From positions 56,404 through 120,403 of the forward strand of contig NZ_VLLC01000006.1 of the NCBI RefSeq assembly GCF_007830435.1: a stretch of DNA of 64,000 nucleotides, read 5' to 3'. The stretch's first letter is position 1. Each line of letters starts with the position of its first letter. The translations under genes were made by a program, and so were the position numbers. Below, piece by piece: positions 42,799 through 52,332 of this stretch. The DNA is from Desulfobotulus alkaliphilus (GTDB taxonomy: Bacteria > Desulfobacterota > Desulfobacteria > Desulfobacterales > ASO4-4). Under the pieces are notes generated by a model. The model saw only the letters and a list, made by a program, of their open reading frames with translations. It was not told where the DNA came from and did not search any database.

Positions 42799-42985
42799 AA
42801 AGTACCCCACAGACAAAGACCGCCCGTTCCATCCAAAAAAACCGGAATCCCTGTCATTTTTTTTAACACCCTGTAAAAGAAGCCCGGAAAAGAAACCAGC
42901 ATCCTGTAAAAAAACACGCCACCCTTCTTTTGTTAACATATAAAGAATTCTTCTTTTTACAGCCACAAGCCTAAGCCATAAGACT

Positions 42986-43002
42986 CCGGCCCCGTATTTG
43001 CA
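42986..43002 (+). promoter_or_regulatory. Sigma-54 promoter, proximal
   Basis: CCGGCCCCGTATTTGCA: GG at 42988-42989, GC at 43000-43001. It lies 65 nt before the receiver-like gene at 43067. Two sigma-54 promoters in one gap suggest strong or dual control of the second signalling-transport island. Confidence 0.6.
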
Positions 43003-43066
43003 CAGCACACAGATGAACTGTGCAGGGGGCAATGGGACAGCCTCCCAGCCAAAGGAAGGAAAAACC

Positions 43067-43465
43067 ATGATCCCGTGCCTATACATTCTTTTTGCGGATC
43101 CCAACCCCCACATATGCCAGCTTCTCCAGAGGGAACTCCGCATGCTGCCCTGCAAAGCACTGGCTTTCTGTACAGGATATGCTCTCATGGAAAGAATTCA
43201 GCAGGATACAAAAAATGGCATTACACCGGATCTTGTGGTACTGGATCCGGATCTGGCGGATATCCGCAGGGAAGACCTGCTGGCAGCCCTGCACATGCAG
43301 CTTCCCACAACACCGCTGGTACTGCATTCCCTCCATGCAGAACAAAGACACCGCATGGATATGCCCCTGCCGCCCCTCCTGATTTTTATTGAAAAAAACA
43401 GCGGCAGCCATATCCGTATCCGCAGGCTCATTGAAACCCGCATACAATGGCAGGGGGATCATTAA
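43067..43465 (+). CDS. Receiver-like protein, divergent
   Basis: A 132-aa protein. The ATG at 43067 follows AAGGAAGG; an in-frame start 69 nt upstream overlaps the promoter. It keeps the outline of a receiver: YILFADPNPHIC where the acidic pair would be (one Asp left), phospho-Asp candidate in LVVLDPDLADI, and Lys in LIFIEKNSG. The MPG loop after the Asp is missing. Phosphorylation is uncertain. It is the first gene after the sigma-54 promoters and ends 2 nt before the kinase start, so it may be a kinase partner or inhibitor. Confidence 0.65.
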   Translation: MIPCLYILFADPNPHICQLLQRELRMLPCKALAFCTGYALMERIQQDTKNGITPDLVVLDPDLADIRREDLLAALHMQLPTTPLVLHSLHAEQRHRMDMPLPPLLIFIEKNSGSHIRIRRLIETRIQWQGDH

Positions 43466-43467
43466 AA

Positions 43468-45246
43468 ATGAAAAAAACCAAACCAGACACACTTTCTTTT
43501 ATACCGTTTCCCTCGGCACATGGAGAAGCCATAAAACCCCATGATGCCTACGCAAGGCTTGCCCGGCGTATGGTCATCACATCCCTTTTTATCAGCCTTG
43601 CCCCCCTCCTCCTGGTGCTGGCCATTACCCTGAACAGGTATGACAGCACCACAAGGGAAAAAATATACAATAACCTCAGTGCCGTTGTGGAACACAACCG
43701 TGCTGAGATTGATGCTTTTCTAAAGGAAAAAACATCCAACCTCCAGAGTCTCATCCTTTTTTCACCTCCGGAGGTTTTGCAGGAGCCCGGTGTCATGGAA
43801 TCCCATCTCCGCAGACTACGGCGGGTATATGGCCCTGTTTTTGAAGATATCGGCCTGGTCTCCGCAACCACAGGCATCCTTACAAGCTATGCAGGTCCCT
43901 TCAGGCTGGGTGCTGCGGATTACAGTCAGGCCGAATGGTATCTGGAATTTCTTCAGAGCAATCAAACCCATGCCGTAAGTGATGTTTTCCTTGGCCTGCG
44001 CGGCATGCCCCACTTCATTATCATGGTTAAAGCCATTGATAACAATGGAAAGCCATGGATACTCCGGGCCACCATTGATTTTGAATCCTTTAACACCATT
44101 GTCCGGAATCTCAGGATCGGCGAAAGGGGTTTTGTCACCATCCTTAACCGTCAGGGCGAGCTGCAGACCCGGCCCCTTCAGGATATCTCCCCCCACACCG
44201 AAGTGTACCAGAAGCTTTTAAACAGCCCCTCCGGAGATGCTCTCATTTTTCATCAGGCCAAAGATAAAAACGGCCATAACCAGATTTATGTGGCAGGTTT
44301 TCTGAAAAACGGTGAATGGATGCTGATTTCCCAGCAACCCGAATCCGATGCCTTTTCCGATCTCATCCGGACCCGCAAAATGGGCATTTTCCTCTTTATG
44401 GGCTGCACTCTGGTCATTGCCTTTCTGGCCACCCGTTTTTCTAGGCAACTGGTACACGCCCTCCAGAGAAAGGAAGCAGAAAAACAGATGATGAACCGGC
44501 AGGTCATTGAAACGGGCAAGCTGGCTTCCATAGGGGAACTTGCCTCGGGCATTGCCCATGAAATCAACAACCCCGTGGCCATTATGGTGGAAGAAGCCGG
44601 CTGGATAGACGATCTCCTTGCGGAAGAAAACCCCGATCAGATCAAAAACATGGATGAATTCCGCACCTCCCTCAACCAGATCCGCACCCAGGGCCAGCGC
44701 TGCAAGGAAATTACCCGCAAGCTCCTCACCTTTGCCCGGAAATCCGAATCCAGCAACGAAGCCCTTCTGATCAATGACATGATCCGGGAAGTGCTTCCCC
44801 TCTGCGAACCAAGGGCCCGCTATGCCCAGGTGAGCATAGAAACCCGCCTTGCTCCGGATCTGCACAGGGTCATGGCCTCAAGGACCGAGGTACAGCAGGT
44901 GATACTCAACCTTGCCAACAATGCCATTGATGCCATGGAAAACGAGGGGGGCAGCCTCTCCTTTGAAACGGTAAATCATGATGATTTTCTGGAGATTCTC
45001 ATAACAGATACGGGCCCCGGCATACCCGAAGCCAACCTGAAACGCATCTTTGATCCTTTTTTCACCACCAAGCCGGTGGGCAAGGGAACGGGGCTGGGCC
45101 TTTCCATCTGTTACGGCATCATTGCCACCATGGGCGGAAAGCTTGAGGTGGAAAGCATGATGGGTGCAGGCACCACCTTCCGGATTCTTCTGCCTGCCAT
45201 ACGGGAAATAAACGTGGATGAAGAAAATTCCTTTCACGAATCATAA
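43468..45246 (+). CDS. Membrane sensor histidine kinase (dCache-like)
   Basis: A 592-aa kinase resembling the 7519 product. The ATG at 43468 is preferred over one 21 nt upstream inside the previous gene. Membrane segments near 38-58 and 305-325 flank a double-Cache-like sensor ([36 protein letters not shown]). Cytoplasmic motifs: [59 protein letters not shown] and [10 protein letters not shown]. Two stand-alone receivers and a receiver-kinase follow, so its phosphoryl targets are local. Confidence 0.93.
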   Translation: MKKTKPDTLSFIPFPSAHGEAIKPHDAYARLARRMVITSLFISLAPLLLVLAITLNRYDSTTREKIYNNLSAVVEHNRAEIDAFLKEKTSNLQSLILFSPPEVLQEPGVMESHLRRLRRVYGPVFEDIGLVSATTGILTSYAGPFRLGAADYSQAEWYLEFLQSNQTHAVSDVFLGLRGMPHFIIMVKAIDNNGKPWILRATIDFESFNTIVRNLRIGERGFVTILNRQGELQTRPLQDISPHTEVYQKLLNSPSGDALIFHQAKDKNGHNQIYVAGFLKNGEWMLISQQPESDAFSDLIRTRKMGIFLFMGCTLVIAFLATRFSRQLVHALQRKEAEKQMMNRQVIETGKLASIGELASGIAHEINNPVAIMVEEAGWIDDLLAEENPDQIKNMDEFRTSLNQIRTQGQRCKEITRKLLTFARKSESSNEALLINDMIREVLPLCEPRARYAQVSIETRLAPDLHRVMASRTEVQQVILNLANNAIDAMENEGGSLSFETVNHDDFLEILITDTGPGIPEANLKRIFDPFFTTKPVGKGTGLGLSICYGIIATMGGKLEVESMMGAGTTFRILLPAIREINVDEENSFHES

Positions 45247-45290
45247 ACAGAGTCAAAAACCTTTAACGCCATCGGCAAGGAGTGAAAATC

Positions 45291-45725
45291 ATGATTAAAA
45301 GAAAAGTTCTTCTCACAGATGATGAAACCGGCTTTGTGGAAACCCTTTCCAAACGACTGGAAAAAAGGGATTTCCGGCTGGCTGCCGCCTTTTCAGGAGA
45401 CGAGGCCCTCAGGGTTCTGGCGGAAAACCCCTGGGTGGATGTGGTCATTCTTGACGTAAAAATGCCCGGCATGGACGGCATTGAAACCCTAAGCCGCATC
45501 AAGCTGGAGTTTCCCCTGGTGGAAGTCATCATGCTCACAGGCCATGCCACGGTGGAAACGGCCATCGACGGCATGAAAAAAGGTGCCTTTGATTATCTCA
45601 TGAAACCCTGTGACATCGATATCCTCACGGCCAAGGTGGATGAAGCCACCGCAAGGAAAAAGGCCCATGAGGAAAAAATTGTGAGTGCAAAAGCCATGGC
45701 CATCGCCAACCAGAGGGGGGACTGA
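45291..45725 (+). CDS. Stand-alone receiver with charged tail
   Basis: A 144-aa receiver; the ATG at 45291 follows AAGGAG (a GTG at 45282 overlaps that site). TDDETGF replaces the usual VDDE, phospho-Asp in VVILDVKMPG, Thr in MLTGHAT, Lys in YLMKPCD, and a tail ARKKAHEEKIVSAKA like the permease-linked receivers. The stop overlaps the next start (TGATG). Confidence 0.93.
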   Translation: MIKRKVLLTDDETGFVETLSKRLEKRDFRLAAAFSGDEALRVLAENPWVDVVILDVKMPGMDGIETLSRIKLEFPLVEVIMLTGHATVETAIDGMKKGAFDYLMKPCDIDILTAKVDEATARKKAHEEKIVSAKAMAIANQRGD

Positions 45726-46099
45726 TGCCTGAAGCCTGCCGTCTGCTCCTCGTGGACGATGAATCCGGCTATGTCCGTGTTCTGGGAAACCGTCTGGAAA
45801 AAAGGGGCTTTTCCGTGCTTCGGGCCACCAGCGGTGCCGATGCCATCCGTCTTCTCCGCCATGATACTGCGGATGTGGCCATACTGGATCTGAAGATGGA
45901 AGATATGGACGGCTTGGATGTACTGAAAATTTTCCAGCGCATGGCCCCGGAAACCGCCGTTATCATGCTCACCGGTCACGGCAGCGAAGAAGCCAGAAAA
46001 GAGGCCCTGAAGGCAGGGGCCTCCGACTATCTGACCAAACCCTGTGAACTGGAAACCATGCTGGAAGCCATCAACAGAATCCTTGACATAAGGGGATAG
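45725..46099 (+). CDS. Stand-alone receiver
   Basis: A 124-aa receiver without tail: VDDESGY, phospho-Asp in VAILDLKMEDMDG (the usual Pro-Gly after Met is Glu-Asp), Thr in MLTGHGS, Lys in YLTKPCE. Coupled to the receiver before it; the receiver-kinase begins 3 nt later. Three receivers in a row with two kinases suggest a relay or a phosphate sink. Confidence 0.93.
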   Translation: MPEACRLLLVDDESGYVRVLGNRLEKRGFSVLRATSGADAIRLLRHDTADVAILDLKMEDMDGLDVLKIFQRMAPETAVIMLTGHGSEEARKEALKAGASDYLTKPCELETMLEAINRILDIRG

Positions 46100-46102
46100 G
46101 CC

Positions 46103-47266
46103 ATGCCCAACACCGGAAGACGTTACCATGATGTTTCCCTTGTGCTGGTGGACGATGAACAGGCCTTCCGCGAAGCCCTGGCCAGACGCCTTGAGAAACG
46201 AAATCTGAAGGTTTTCCCCACGGGTTCTGCCCGTGAGGCCATGGCCCTGCTGGAAACAGAAAATGCGGACGTGGTGGTTTCCGACATACGCATGCCGGAA
46301 CAGGACGGGCTCAGTCTCATGGCCCGAATCCGGGAGATTTACCCTGACATGGAGGTGATTCTCTTAACGGGTCAGGGGGATATCCGGGAGGGGGTTGAGG
46401 GGATCAGGGCCGGTGCCTTTGACTACATCACCAAGCCTGTGGAGATCGACCACATAGAAAGCAAGATCTTTCAGGCTGCGGCAGCGGTGCGCCGCCGCAG
46501 GGAAAGGAAGGCCGAAGGTGAAATCCGCAAAGAGCTTGAGGAAAGGGCCATTCAGGCAGAAAAACTTGCCACCGTGGGCACCCTTGCCACGGGCGTTGCC
46601 CATGAGATCAACAATCCCCTTGCCATCATCAATGAAGCGGCAGGGTGGATAGGGCAGGTGATGGACCGGCCTTCCATGCAGGATCTTCCGGAAAAAGCCA
46701 GCCTGAAACGGGCCTCGGATGTCATACAGACCGCCGTGGAAAGGGCAAGGCGCATTACCCACCAGCTTCTGGGCATGGTCCGCAGGGAGGCCGAAGCCCC
46801 CGGACCCTGTGACATGCCTGCCTTTCTTCAGGAAGTGGCCTCCCTGAGCCGTACCATCCATCCTGAAAGTGAAGTCACCATTGTGGTGGAAAACGGTCCG
46901 GAACTCACCCTTTTTACCGATCCCCACAGGCTTCGGCAGATCCTTGTAAATCTTGTGGAAAACGCCATACAGGCCATGCCAAAAGGCGGCTGCGTCAGTC
47001 TTTCCGCCTTTGCACCGGAAAAGGAAAAAATATCCATACAGATCAAAGACACGGGCCCCGGTATCCCTGAAAGCGTAAAAAAGAGAATTTTTGATCCCTT
47101 TTACACCACAAAGCCCCAGGGCAAGGGTACGGGTCTTGGCCTTTACCTCTGCCGGGATCTGGCCCATCAGCTGGGCGGAGAGCTTGTGGTTTCCAGTCGG
47201 CCCGGGGAAGGAGCCTCCTTTATCCTCACCCTTCCCGGAGTACTGCCAAAAACGGCATCCACCTGA
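46103..47266 (+). CDS. Soluble receiver-histidine kinase
   Basis: A 387-aa protein: N-terminal receiver (VDDEQAF, phospho-Asp in VVVSDIRMPEQDG, LLTGQGD, YITKPVE), coiled linker, DHp with LATVGTLATGVAHEINNPLAI, and a full ATPase domain ([47 protein letters not shown]). Input is through its own receiver, so it can be driven by the 43468 kinase and in turn phosphorylate the receivers at 45291 and 45725 or the receiver on the SulP permease, whose gene begins 70 nt later. Confidence 0.93.
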   Translation: MPNTGRRYHDVSLVLVDDEQAFREALARRLEKRNLKVFPTGSAREAMALLETENADVVVSDIRMPEQDGLSLMARIREIYPDMEVILLTGQGDIREGVEGIRAGAFDYITKPVEIDHIESKIFQAAAAVRRRRERKAEGEIRKELEERAIQAEKLATVGTLATGVAHEINNPLAIINEAAGWIGQVMDRPSMQDLPEKASLKRASDVIQTAVERARRITHQLLGMVRREAEAPGPCDMPAFLQEVASLSRTIHPESEVTIVVENGPELTLFTDPHRLRQILVNLVENAIQAMPKGGCVSLSAFAPEKEKISIQIKDTGPGIPESVKKRIFDPFYTTKPQGKGTGLGLYLCRDLAHQLGGELVVSSRPGEGASFILTLPGVLPKTAST

Positions 47267-47336
47267 CAAACCTCACCCATAAAAAAACACAGGGAGGTTT
47301 CCTTATCCCCTGAATAACGAAATAACCGGAGGATTC

Positions 47337-49388
47337 ATGATTTCCACCTTATCCATGCCCCGCATCCGGGGAGATCTTTTCGGAGGACTGACCGCAGGAG
47401 TTGTGGCCCTTCCCCTGGCCCTGGCCTTTGGTGTGGCTTCGGGAGCCGGAGCTGCAGCAGGCTTATACGGAGCCATCATGCTGGGCCTGATTGCTGCTCT
47501 GGCGGGCGGAACGAAAATGCAGATCTCCGGCCCTACCGGCCCCATGACCGTGGTTTTTGCTGCCATTCTCATATCCATGGAGGGAAACATTGCCATGGTC
47601 ATGGGTGCCGTTCTTGTCTGTGGTGTGGTACAGATCCTGCTTGGCCTCAGCAAGACCGGAGCCCTTGTCAAATTTATTCCCTACCCGGTGGTATCGGGTT
47701 TCATGAGCGGCATCGGGCTCATCATTATCCTTCTTCAGATTGCTCCGCTGCTGGGCGCACCCTCACAGGCTTCACCCACGGGTGCAATTTTTGCCATACC
47801 TGAAACCTTAATGTCCATTAATTTTCAGGCGGCCTTTCTATCCCTCCTTACCCTGCTCATTGTTTTCCTGACTCCCATGAGCATCAGCCGTATTCTCCCC
47901 TCTCCCCTGCTGGCCCTCATCAGCGTAACCCTCATCTCCATTGCAGCGGGCTTCAAAGTGCCTGTCATAGGAGAAATTCCCATGGGGCTACCGGACCTCA
48001 CCCTGCCTCTCTTCAGCATGGAAACCCTGAAGCCCGTGATTGTTGCAGGCGTTACCCTTGCCCTTCTCGGCAGCATAGACAGCCTTCTCACCTCCCTTGT
48101 GGCGGACTCCGTAACAGGTACCCGCCACAACTCCAACCGGGAGCTTGTGGGGCAGGGCCTTGGCAATACCCTATGCGCATTTGTGGGGGGGATTCCCGGA
48201 GCCGGAGCCACCATGCGCACAGTCGTGAATATCAAAGCAGGGGGAAGTACACGCATCAGCGGCGTCACCCATGCGGTTTTTCTTCTGATTCTTCTTCTGG
48301 GCGCCGCACCTCTGGCCCAGAACATTCCTCTGGCCGTTCTTGCAGGCATCCTCATCAAAGTAGGACTGGATATTCTGGACTACCGTTTTATCAAACTTCT
48401 TAAAACAGCCCCCAAAGATGATCTCATGGTCATGACCGCAGTCTTTGTACTCACGGTTTTTGTGGATCTCATCATTGCCGTAGGAGTGGGGGTTCTCTTT
48501 TCCATGGCACTGATCACCAAAAGGGTCAGCAGTCAGGCCCGCGTCAGCATCTGGCCCGATGACGAGAGTGCCACCAGCCGTATGCAGGGACAAGTAAGGG
48601 TACTTGAAATTCAGGGAGCTTTTTTCTTCGGATCCACCAGTCGCCTCACGGACAATGTGGATCAGGTAATGGGTACAAAGGTCATCATTTTCAACTGCAG
48701 TCGCATCCCCTTCATTGACCTGAGTGCCGTTTTTGCGCTGGAGGAAACCATTGAACGGCTCAAAGCCTCAAAAATCACCTCCCTTGTGGTCATGCCCCCG
48801 CAAATCAGGGCACAGCTCATCAACCTGAACCATGAAGGACTTCCATCCCAGATAATATTTCCGGACCTTAAAAGCGCACTCATGGAAGCAGAAATCTTTA
48901 CGCAGCCTGAAAAAAGCCCCAAAGCTCTGGTCCCCGGTGCCCGTATTCTGCTGGTGGATGATGAAAAGGACTTCACGGAAATGCTTGCTCTGCGCCTTGA
49001 AGAAAGGGGACACATTATTTCCCTTGCCCACGACGGCAGGGAAGGACTGAACCTTCTTAGGGAAAAGCCACAGGATGTGGTTGTACTGGATCTCCGCATG
49101 CCCGGGATGGGCGGACTTGAGGTACTGGCAGAGTTGAAAAAAGAGTTTCCCTCCGTAGAGGTTATTCTTCTCACAGGCCACGGAAGCGAAGAAAGTGCCG
49201 TTCAGGGTATGCGCATGGGAGCCTTTGACTACCTCCTTAAACCCGCAGAATTTTCAGAACTTCTGGATAAAATCAAGGCCGCCCGAAGGCGCAAGGTCAG
49301 CCAGGAAGAGCGTATACGTCAGGCAGAAGCAAGACTTATATCTCCCCGGACTCCCCAAAGTACGGATCTGCAGCATCAGGAAAACTAA
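47337..49388 (+). CDS. SulP anion permease fused to STAS and receiver domains
   Basis: A 683-aa protein. Residues ~10-410 are a SulP (SLC26) membrane domain: GDLFGGLTAGVVALPLALAF, ISGPTGPMTVV, then SLLTSLVADSVTGTRHNSNR and GAGATMRTVVNIKAGG. Residues ~425-525 are a STAS domain (LEIQGAFFFGST, FIDLSAVFALEE). Residues ~534-650 are a complete receiver: LLVDDEKDFTEML, phospho-Asp ~585 in VVVLDLRMPGMGG, Thr in ILLTGHGS, Lys ~635 in YLLKPAE, with a tail like the stand-alone receivers. Frame is continuous with no break at the junction. It follows a kinase cluster. This architecture predicts phosphorylation-controlled anion transport. Substrates of SulP proteins include sulfate, bicarbonate and dicarboxylates. 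Confidence 0.93.
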   Translation: MISTLSMPRIRGDLFGGLTAGVVALPLALAFGVASGAGAAAGLYGAIMLGLIAALAGGTKMQISGPTGPMTVVFAAILISMEGNIAMVMGAVLVCGVVQILLGLSKTGALVKFIPYPVVSGFMSGIGLIIILLQIAPLLGAPSQASPTGAIFAIPETLMSINFQAAFLSLLTLLIVFLTPMSISRILPSPLLALISVTLISIAAGFKVPVIGEIPMGLPDLTLPLFSMETLKPVIVAGVTLALLGSIDSLLTSLVADSVTGTRHNSNRELVGQGLGNTLCAFVGGIPGAGATMRTVVNIKAGGSTRISGVTHAVFLLILLLGAAPLAQNIPLAVLAGILIKVGLDILDYRFIKLLKTAPKDDLMVMTAVFVLTVFVDLIIAVGVGVLFSMALITKRVSSQARVSIWPDDESATSRMQGQVRVLEIQGAFFFGSTSRLTDNVDQVMGTKVIIFNCSRIPFIDLSAVFALEETIERLKASKITSLVVMPPQIRAQLINLNHEGLPSQIIFPDLKSALMEAEIFTQPEKSPKALVPGARILLVDDEKDFTEMLALRLEERGHIISLAHDGREGLNLLREKPQDVVVLDLRMPGMGGLEVLAELKKEFPSVEVILLTGHGSEESAVQGMRMGAFDYLLKPAEFSELLDKIKAARRRKVSQEERIRQAEARLISPRTPQSTDLQHQEN

Positions 49389-49398
49389 TATTCTGACC

Positions 49399-49440
49399 TG
49401 CCGTTTCTTGAGTACCTGAGGCATTGCTCAAGAAACGGCA
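49399..49440 (+). terminator. Perfect 14-bp hairpin after the SulP-receiver gene
   Basis: TGCCGTTTCTTGAG (49399-49412) pairs with CTCAAGAAACGGCA (49427-49440) around a 14-nt loop. No T run follows, so it may be a factor-dependent end or a stability element. Confidence 0.55.
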
Positions 49441-50197
49441 CTGATTTATCGGGACAGGTCGAAGCAGCTCAAAGTACAATTTTTGCACTGTCCTGGTATT
49501 TTACTGGAGTTTTTCCGCTTTTTCTCTGCTTCCCTTCCTGCAATTCTATCCGTCATACATTCCTCAAAGACATAATGAAACATACCTGTTTCTTTCGCCA
49601 TCCACCTTTACAGCCCGGGCCGTGTCGATAAAAATGAATACTGCAATACCCTTAGCCCTCACAGACAAAACCCCATTCGCCTGTCCTGAACAGCATTTAT
49701 AAAAAAATAGACTTCCTTATTTTTCCGTGCTATCAGATTTTCCTAACCTGATCATGAAATGTTCTTATCAAATTAAATATAGCCAGATAAGACGCTTCAT
49801 ATGCAGATGAACTATAGGCATCTTTCCTTCAGAGGAAGCATGCCTGTATGTATTTTATTTCAACTTTTTTCAAAAGGAAACCTTGATATTTATGAAAAAA
49901 ACCTTTTTAAACCAAGCATCCCCCACACAAGGGCGCAATTCTTTTCACAGAAAAATCTGTATTCCCGAAATGCCATTCCGTAAAACCAAAGGAATGTCTT
50001 TCGGTAATTTAATCATTCATGCCTGAGCTAAAACCGCCTTTTTTGCCCCTTTCGTCAGGCCCGAATTTATCCCTTTCATGCCACTGTGCAAAATAGGATC
50101 AAAATTCCCGCCTCCCCTGAACGGAACAAAAAATCCTGGTTTTCATCCGGGCACCCTGTACTCATACAACATTGATGAAGGATTCGGAGAGAACACC
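49441..50197. other. AT-rich gene-free region
   Basis: About 760 nt between the two SulP genes with no convincing gene, RNA fold or sigma-54 promoter. Short frames here have no ribosome site or coding character. The promoter of the second SulP gene must lie here. Confidence 0.6.
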
Positions 50198-51772
50198 ATG
50201 ACTAACACCTTTTCCACCAAAACCCTCCGGGGAGATCTTTTCGGCGGACTCACCGCCGGCATTGTCGCCCTCCCCCTTGCCCTTGCCTTTGGCGTTGCTT
50301 CCGGTGCAGGAGCCGCCGCAGGCCTTTACGGAGCCATCATGCTGGGCATGGTGGCCGCCATTTTTGGCGGTACCCGCACCCAGATATCCGGCCCCACAGG
50401 CCCCATGACCGTTGTATTTGCATCCATTCTCGTGGCTGTAGGCGGTGACCTTGCCACGGCCATGTCTGCTGTACTCATTGCCGGACTTATCCAGATCATC
50501 ATGGGCTGCGTAAAGGTTGGCGGCCTCGTGCGCTTTATCCCCTACCCTGTGATATCCGGTTTTATGAGCGGCATCGGCATTATCATCATTCTGCTGCAGA
50601 TAGCCCCTCTAATGGGAACATCTCCCAAAACGTCACCCTTCCTTGCCATCATGACACTGCCCTCCACCCTTATGGCCCTTAATTTTCAGGCACTGATACT
50701 GGGCGGGCTGACCCTGCTCATCGTTTTTTTTACTCCCATGCGCATCAGCCGGATAATTCCATCCCCTCTGATTGCCCTGATCGCCATAACCCTTCTCTCC
50801 ATGGGACTGGGCTTCAAGGTTCCCGTCATCGGTGAAATTCCCCTTGGACTTCCTGAATTTATCATGCCAGCCTTCTGTCTCCAGGCATGGACCACCATCC
50901 TTGTTCTGGGCATTACCCTTGCCCTTCTGGGAAGCATTGACTCCCTGCTTACTTCCCTTGTGGCAGACTCGGTCACAGGCACCCGCCATAAACCCAACCG
51001 GGAACTGATCGGTCAGGGTCTGGGAAATATGATGTGTTCCTTTGTGGGGGGCCTTCCCGGCGCAGGCGCCACCATGCGCACGGTGGTCAACATCAAGGCA
51101 GGTGGACAGACAAGAATCAGCGGTGTCACCCATGCAAGCCTTCTGCTCATCCTTCTTCTGGGAGCCGCGCCCCTGGCCACCAACATCCCCATGGCGGTTC
51201 TTGCGGGTATTCTCATCAAAGTCGGCGTTGATATTCTGGACTACAAGCTCCTTCGCCTCATAAAAACCGCTCCACGGACAGACCTTTCCGTTATGGCCGT
51301 GGTTTTCGGACTCACGGTGTTTGTGGATCTCATCATTGCCGTGGGCGCAGGCGTTTTCATGTCTATGGGTATGATCATCCACCGTATGGTCCGGCAGGCC
51401 AACTTCAAAATTTACCCTCTGGATAACACCCGATCCGATGCCATGGAAGGCAGAATCCGTATCCTTGAAATAAACGGCCCCTTTTTCTTCGGTTCCATGA
51501 GCAAGCTTGTGGATGAAGTGGACACGGTACTGGATACAAAGGTAATTATTTTTGATTGCCGCAAGGTTCCCTTCATTGACCTGAGTGCTATTTTTGCTCT
51601 GGAAGAAATTATTCTCCGCCTTAAGAGCTCGCACATTCAAACCTTCATTGTACTAAGTGAAGTACTCCGAAATGAACTTGTGCATCTCCACGACAAAGAT
51701 CTTCCCGAAGAAATTCTCTTTGTGGATTTTGAAAACGCACTGGAAGAAGCAAGAAAAATAGATAAAAAATAA
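50198..51772 (+). CDS. SulP anion permease with STAS domain
   Basis: A 524-aa SulP (SLC26) permease. The ATG at 50198 follows GGAGAG; a longer frame from 50078 adds 40 residues unlike the family. It is strongly similar to the membrane and STAS parts of the 47337 product (GDLFGGLTAGIVALPLALAF, ISGPTGPMTVV, SLLTSLVADSVTGTRH, LEINGPFFFGSM, FIDLSAIFALEE) but ends after STAS. So one paralog carries the receiver and the other does not, a natural pair for testing what the receiver adds. Confidence 0.94.
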   Translation: MTNTFSTKTLRGDLFGGLTAGIVALPLALAFGVASGAGAAAGLYGAIMLGMVAAIFGGTRTQISGPTGPMTVVFASILVAVGGDLATAMSAVLIAGLIQIIMGCVKVGGLVRFIPYPVISGFMSGIGIIIILLQIAPLMGTSPKTSPFLAIMTLPSTLMALNFQALILGGLTLLIVFFTPMRISRIIPSPLIALIAITLLSMGLGFKVPVIGEIPLGLPEFIMPAFCLQAWTTILVLGITLALLGSIDSLLTSLVADSVTGTRHKPNRELIGQGLGNMMCSFVGGLPGAGATMRTVVNIKAGGQTRISGVTHASLLLILLLGAAPLATNIPMAVLAGILIKVGVDILDYKLLRLIKTAPRTDLSVMAVVFGLTVFVDLIIAVGAGVFMSMGMIIHRMVRQANFKIYPLDNTRSDAMEGRIRILEINGPFFFGSMSKLVDEVDTVLDTKVIIFDCRKVPFIDLSAIFALEEIILRLKSSHIQTFIVLSEVLRNELVHLHDKDLPEEILFVDFENALEEARKIDKK

Positions 51773-51808
51773 ACGCTTCATATTTTTTTCTGACCCCTCC
51801 TTTTAAAA

Positions 51809-51862
51809 CACGGAGCAGATCGTGCAAAATATGCACCCGGATATTCTGCCTTCTGCTCCGTG
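51809..51862 (+). terminator. Hairpin after the second SulP gene
   Basis: CACGGAGCAGA (51809-51819) pairs with TCTGCTCCGTG (51852-51862); an inner hairpin GTGCA/TGCAC (51822-51836) lies inside. No strong T run. The remaining gap to 52270 has no gene; a perfect TATAAT at 52163-52168 may belong to the MFS gene. Confidence 0.5.
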
Positions 51863-52270
51863 CTCCTCCCATGTCCTTTCATTTTCAGGCCTGCTATCCC
51901 TTAGCGCCATTTATCAGACACCCAGCAACCACTGCATGAACTACAAGCATTCTTTGCACACCATATAAGCCGGAGGTCTTCTCCAGTCTCTGATACAAAA
52001 TCCCTTTACCTTTGGTGCAGTAAATCAGCCTGAATGACTCCTGCACTGATCCGACAGCTTATCGGCCTGCGGCAGCCACTTCCGCTCATTAGAAAAAACT
52101 GCAGTCCTGTTCCGGCACGGAAAAAAACATCAAAAAATACTTTGTTTACAACAAAACCATGGTATAATGATCAGAATTCCGGTTTACGGCAACGGATCTG
52201 TATTTGACAGCATGATATCAAAATACTAAAGATGTGCGTCGCATGACAACATCCCCGTTGATACCGATGA

Positions 52271-52300
52271 CGGAAATTCATCCGGCCGGTGTCATTTCCG
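52271..52300. promoter_or_regulatory. Operator-like dyad before the MFS gene
   Basis: CGGAAAT (52271-52277) and ATTTCCG (52294-52300) are placed symmetrically around a central CCGGCCGG (52282-52289). It lies 32 nt before the MFS start, downstream of the TATAAT, a place suited to a repressor site. Confidence 0.5.
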
Positions 52301-52332
52301 GGGCGAAAAGCATTATATAAGGAGGACGTACA

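Noticed and set aside
49801-49983. A 60-codon frame between the SulP genes
   Set aside because: No ribosome site, AT-rich composition unlike neighbouring genes and no recognisable motif.
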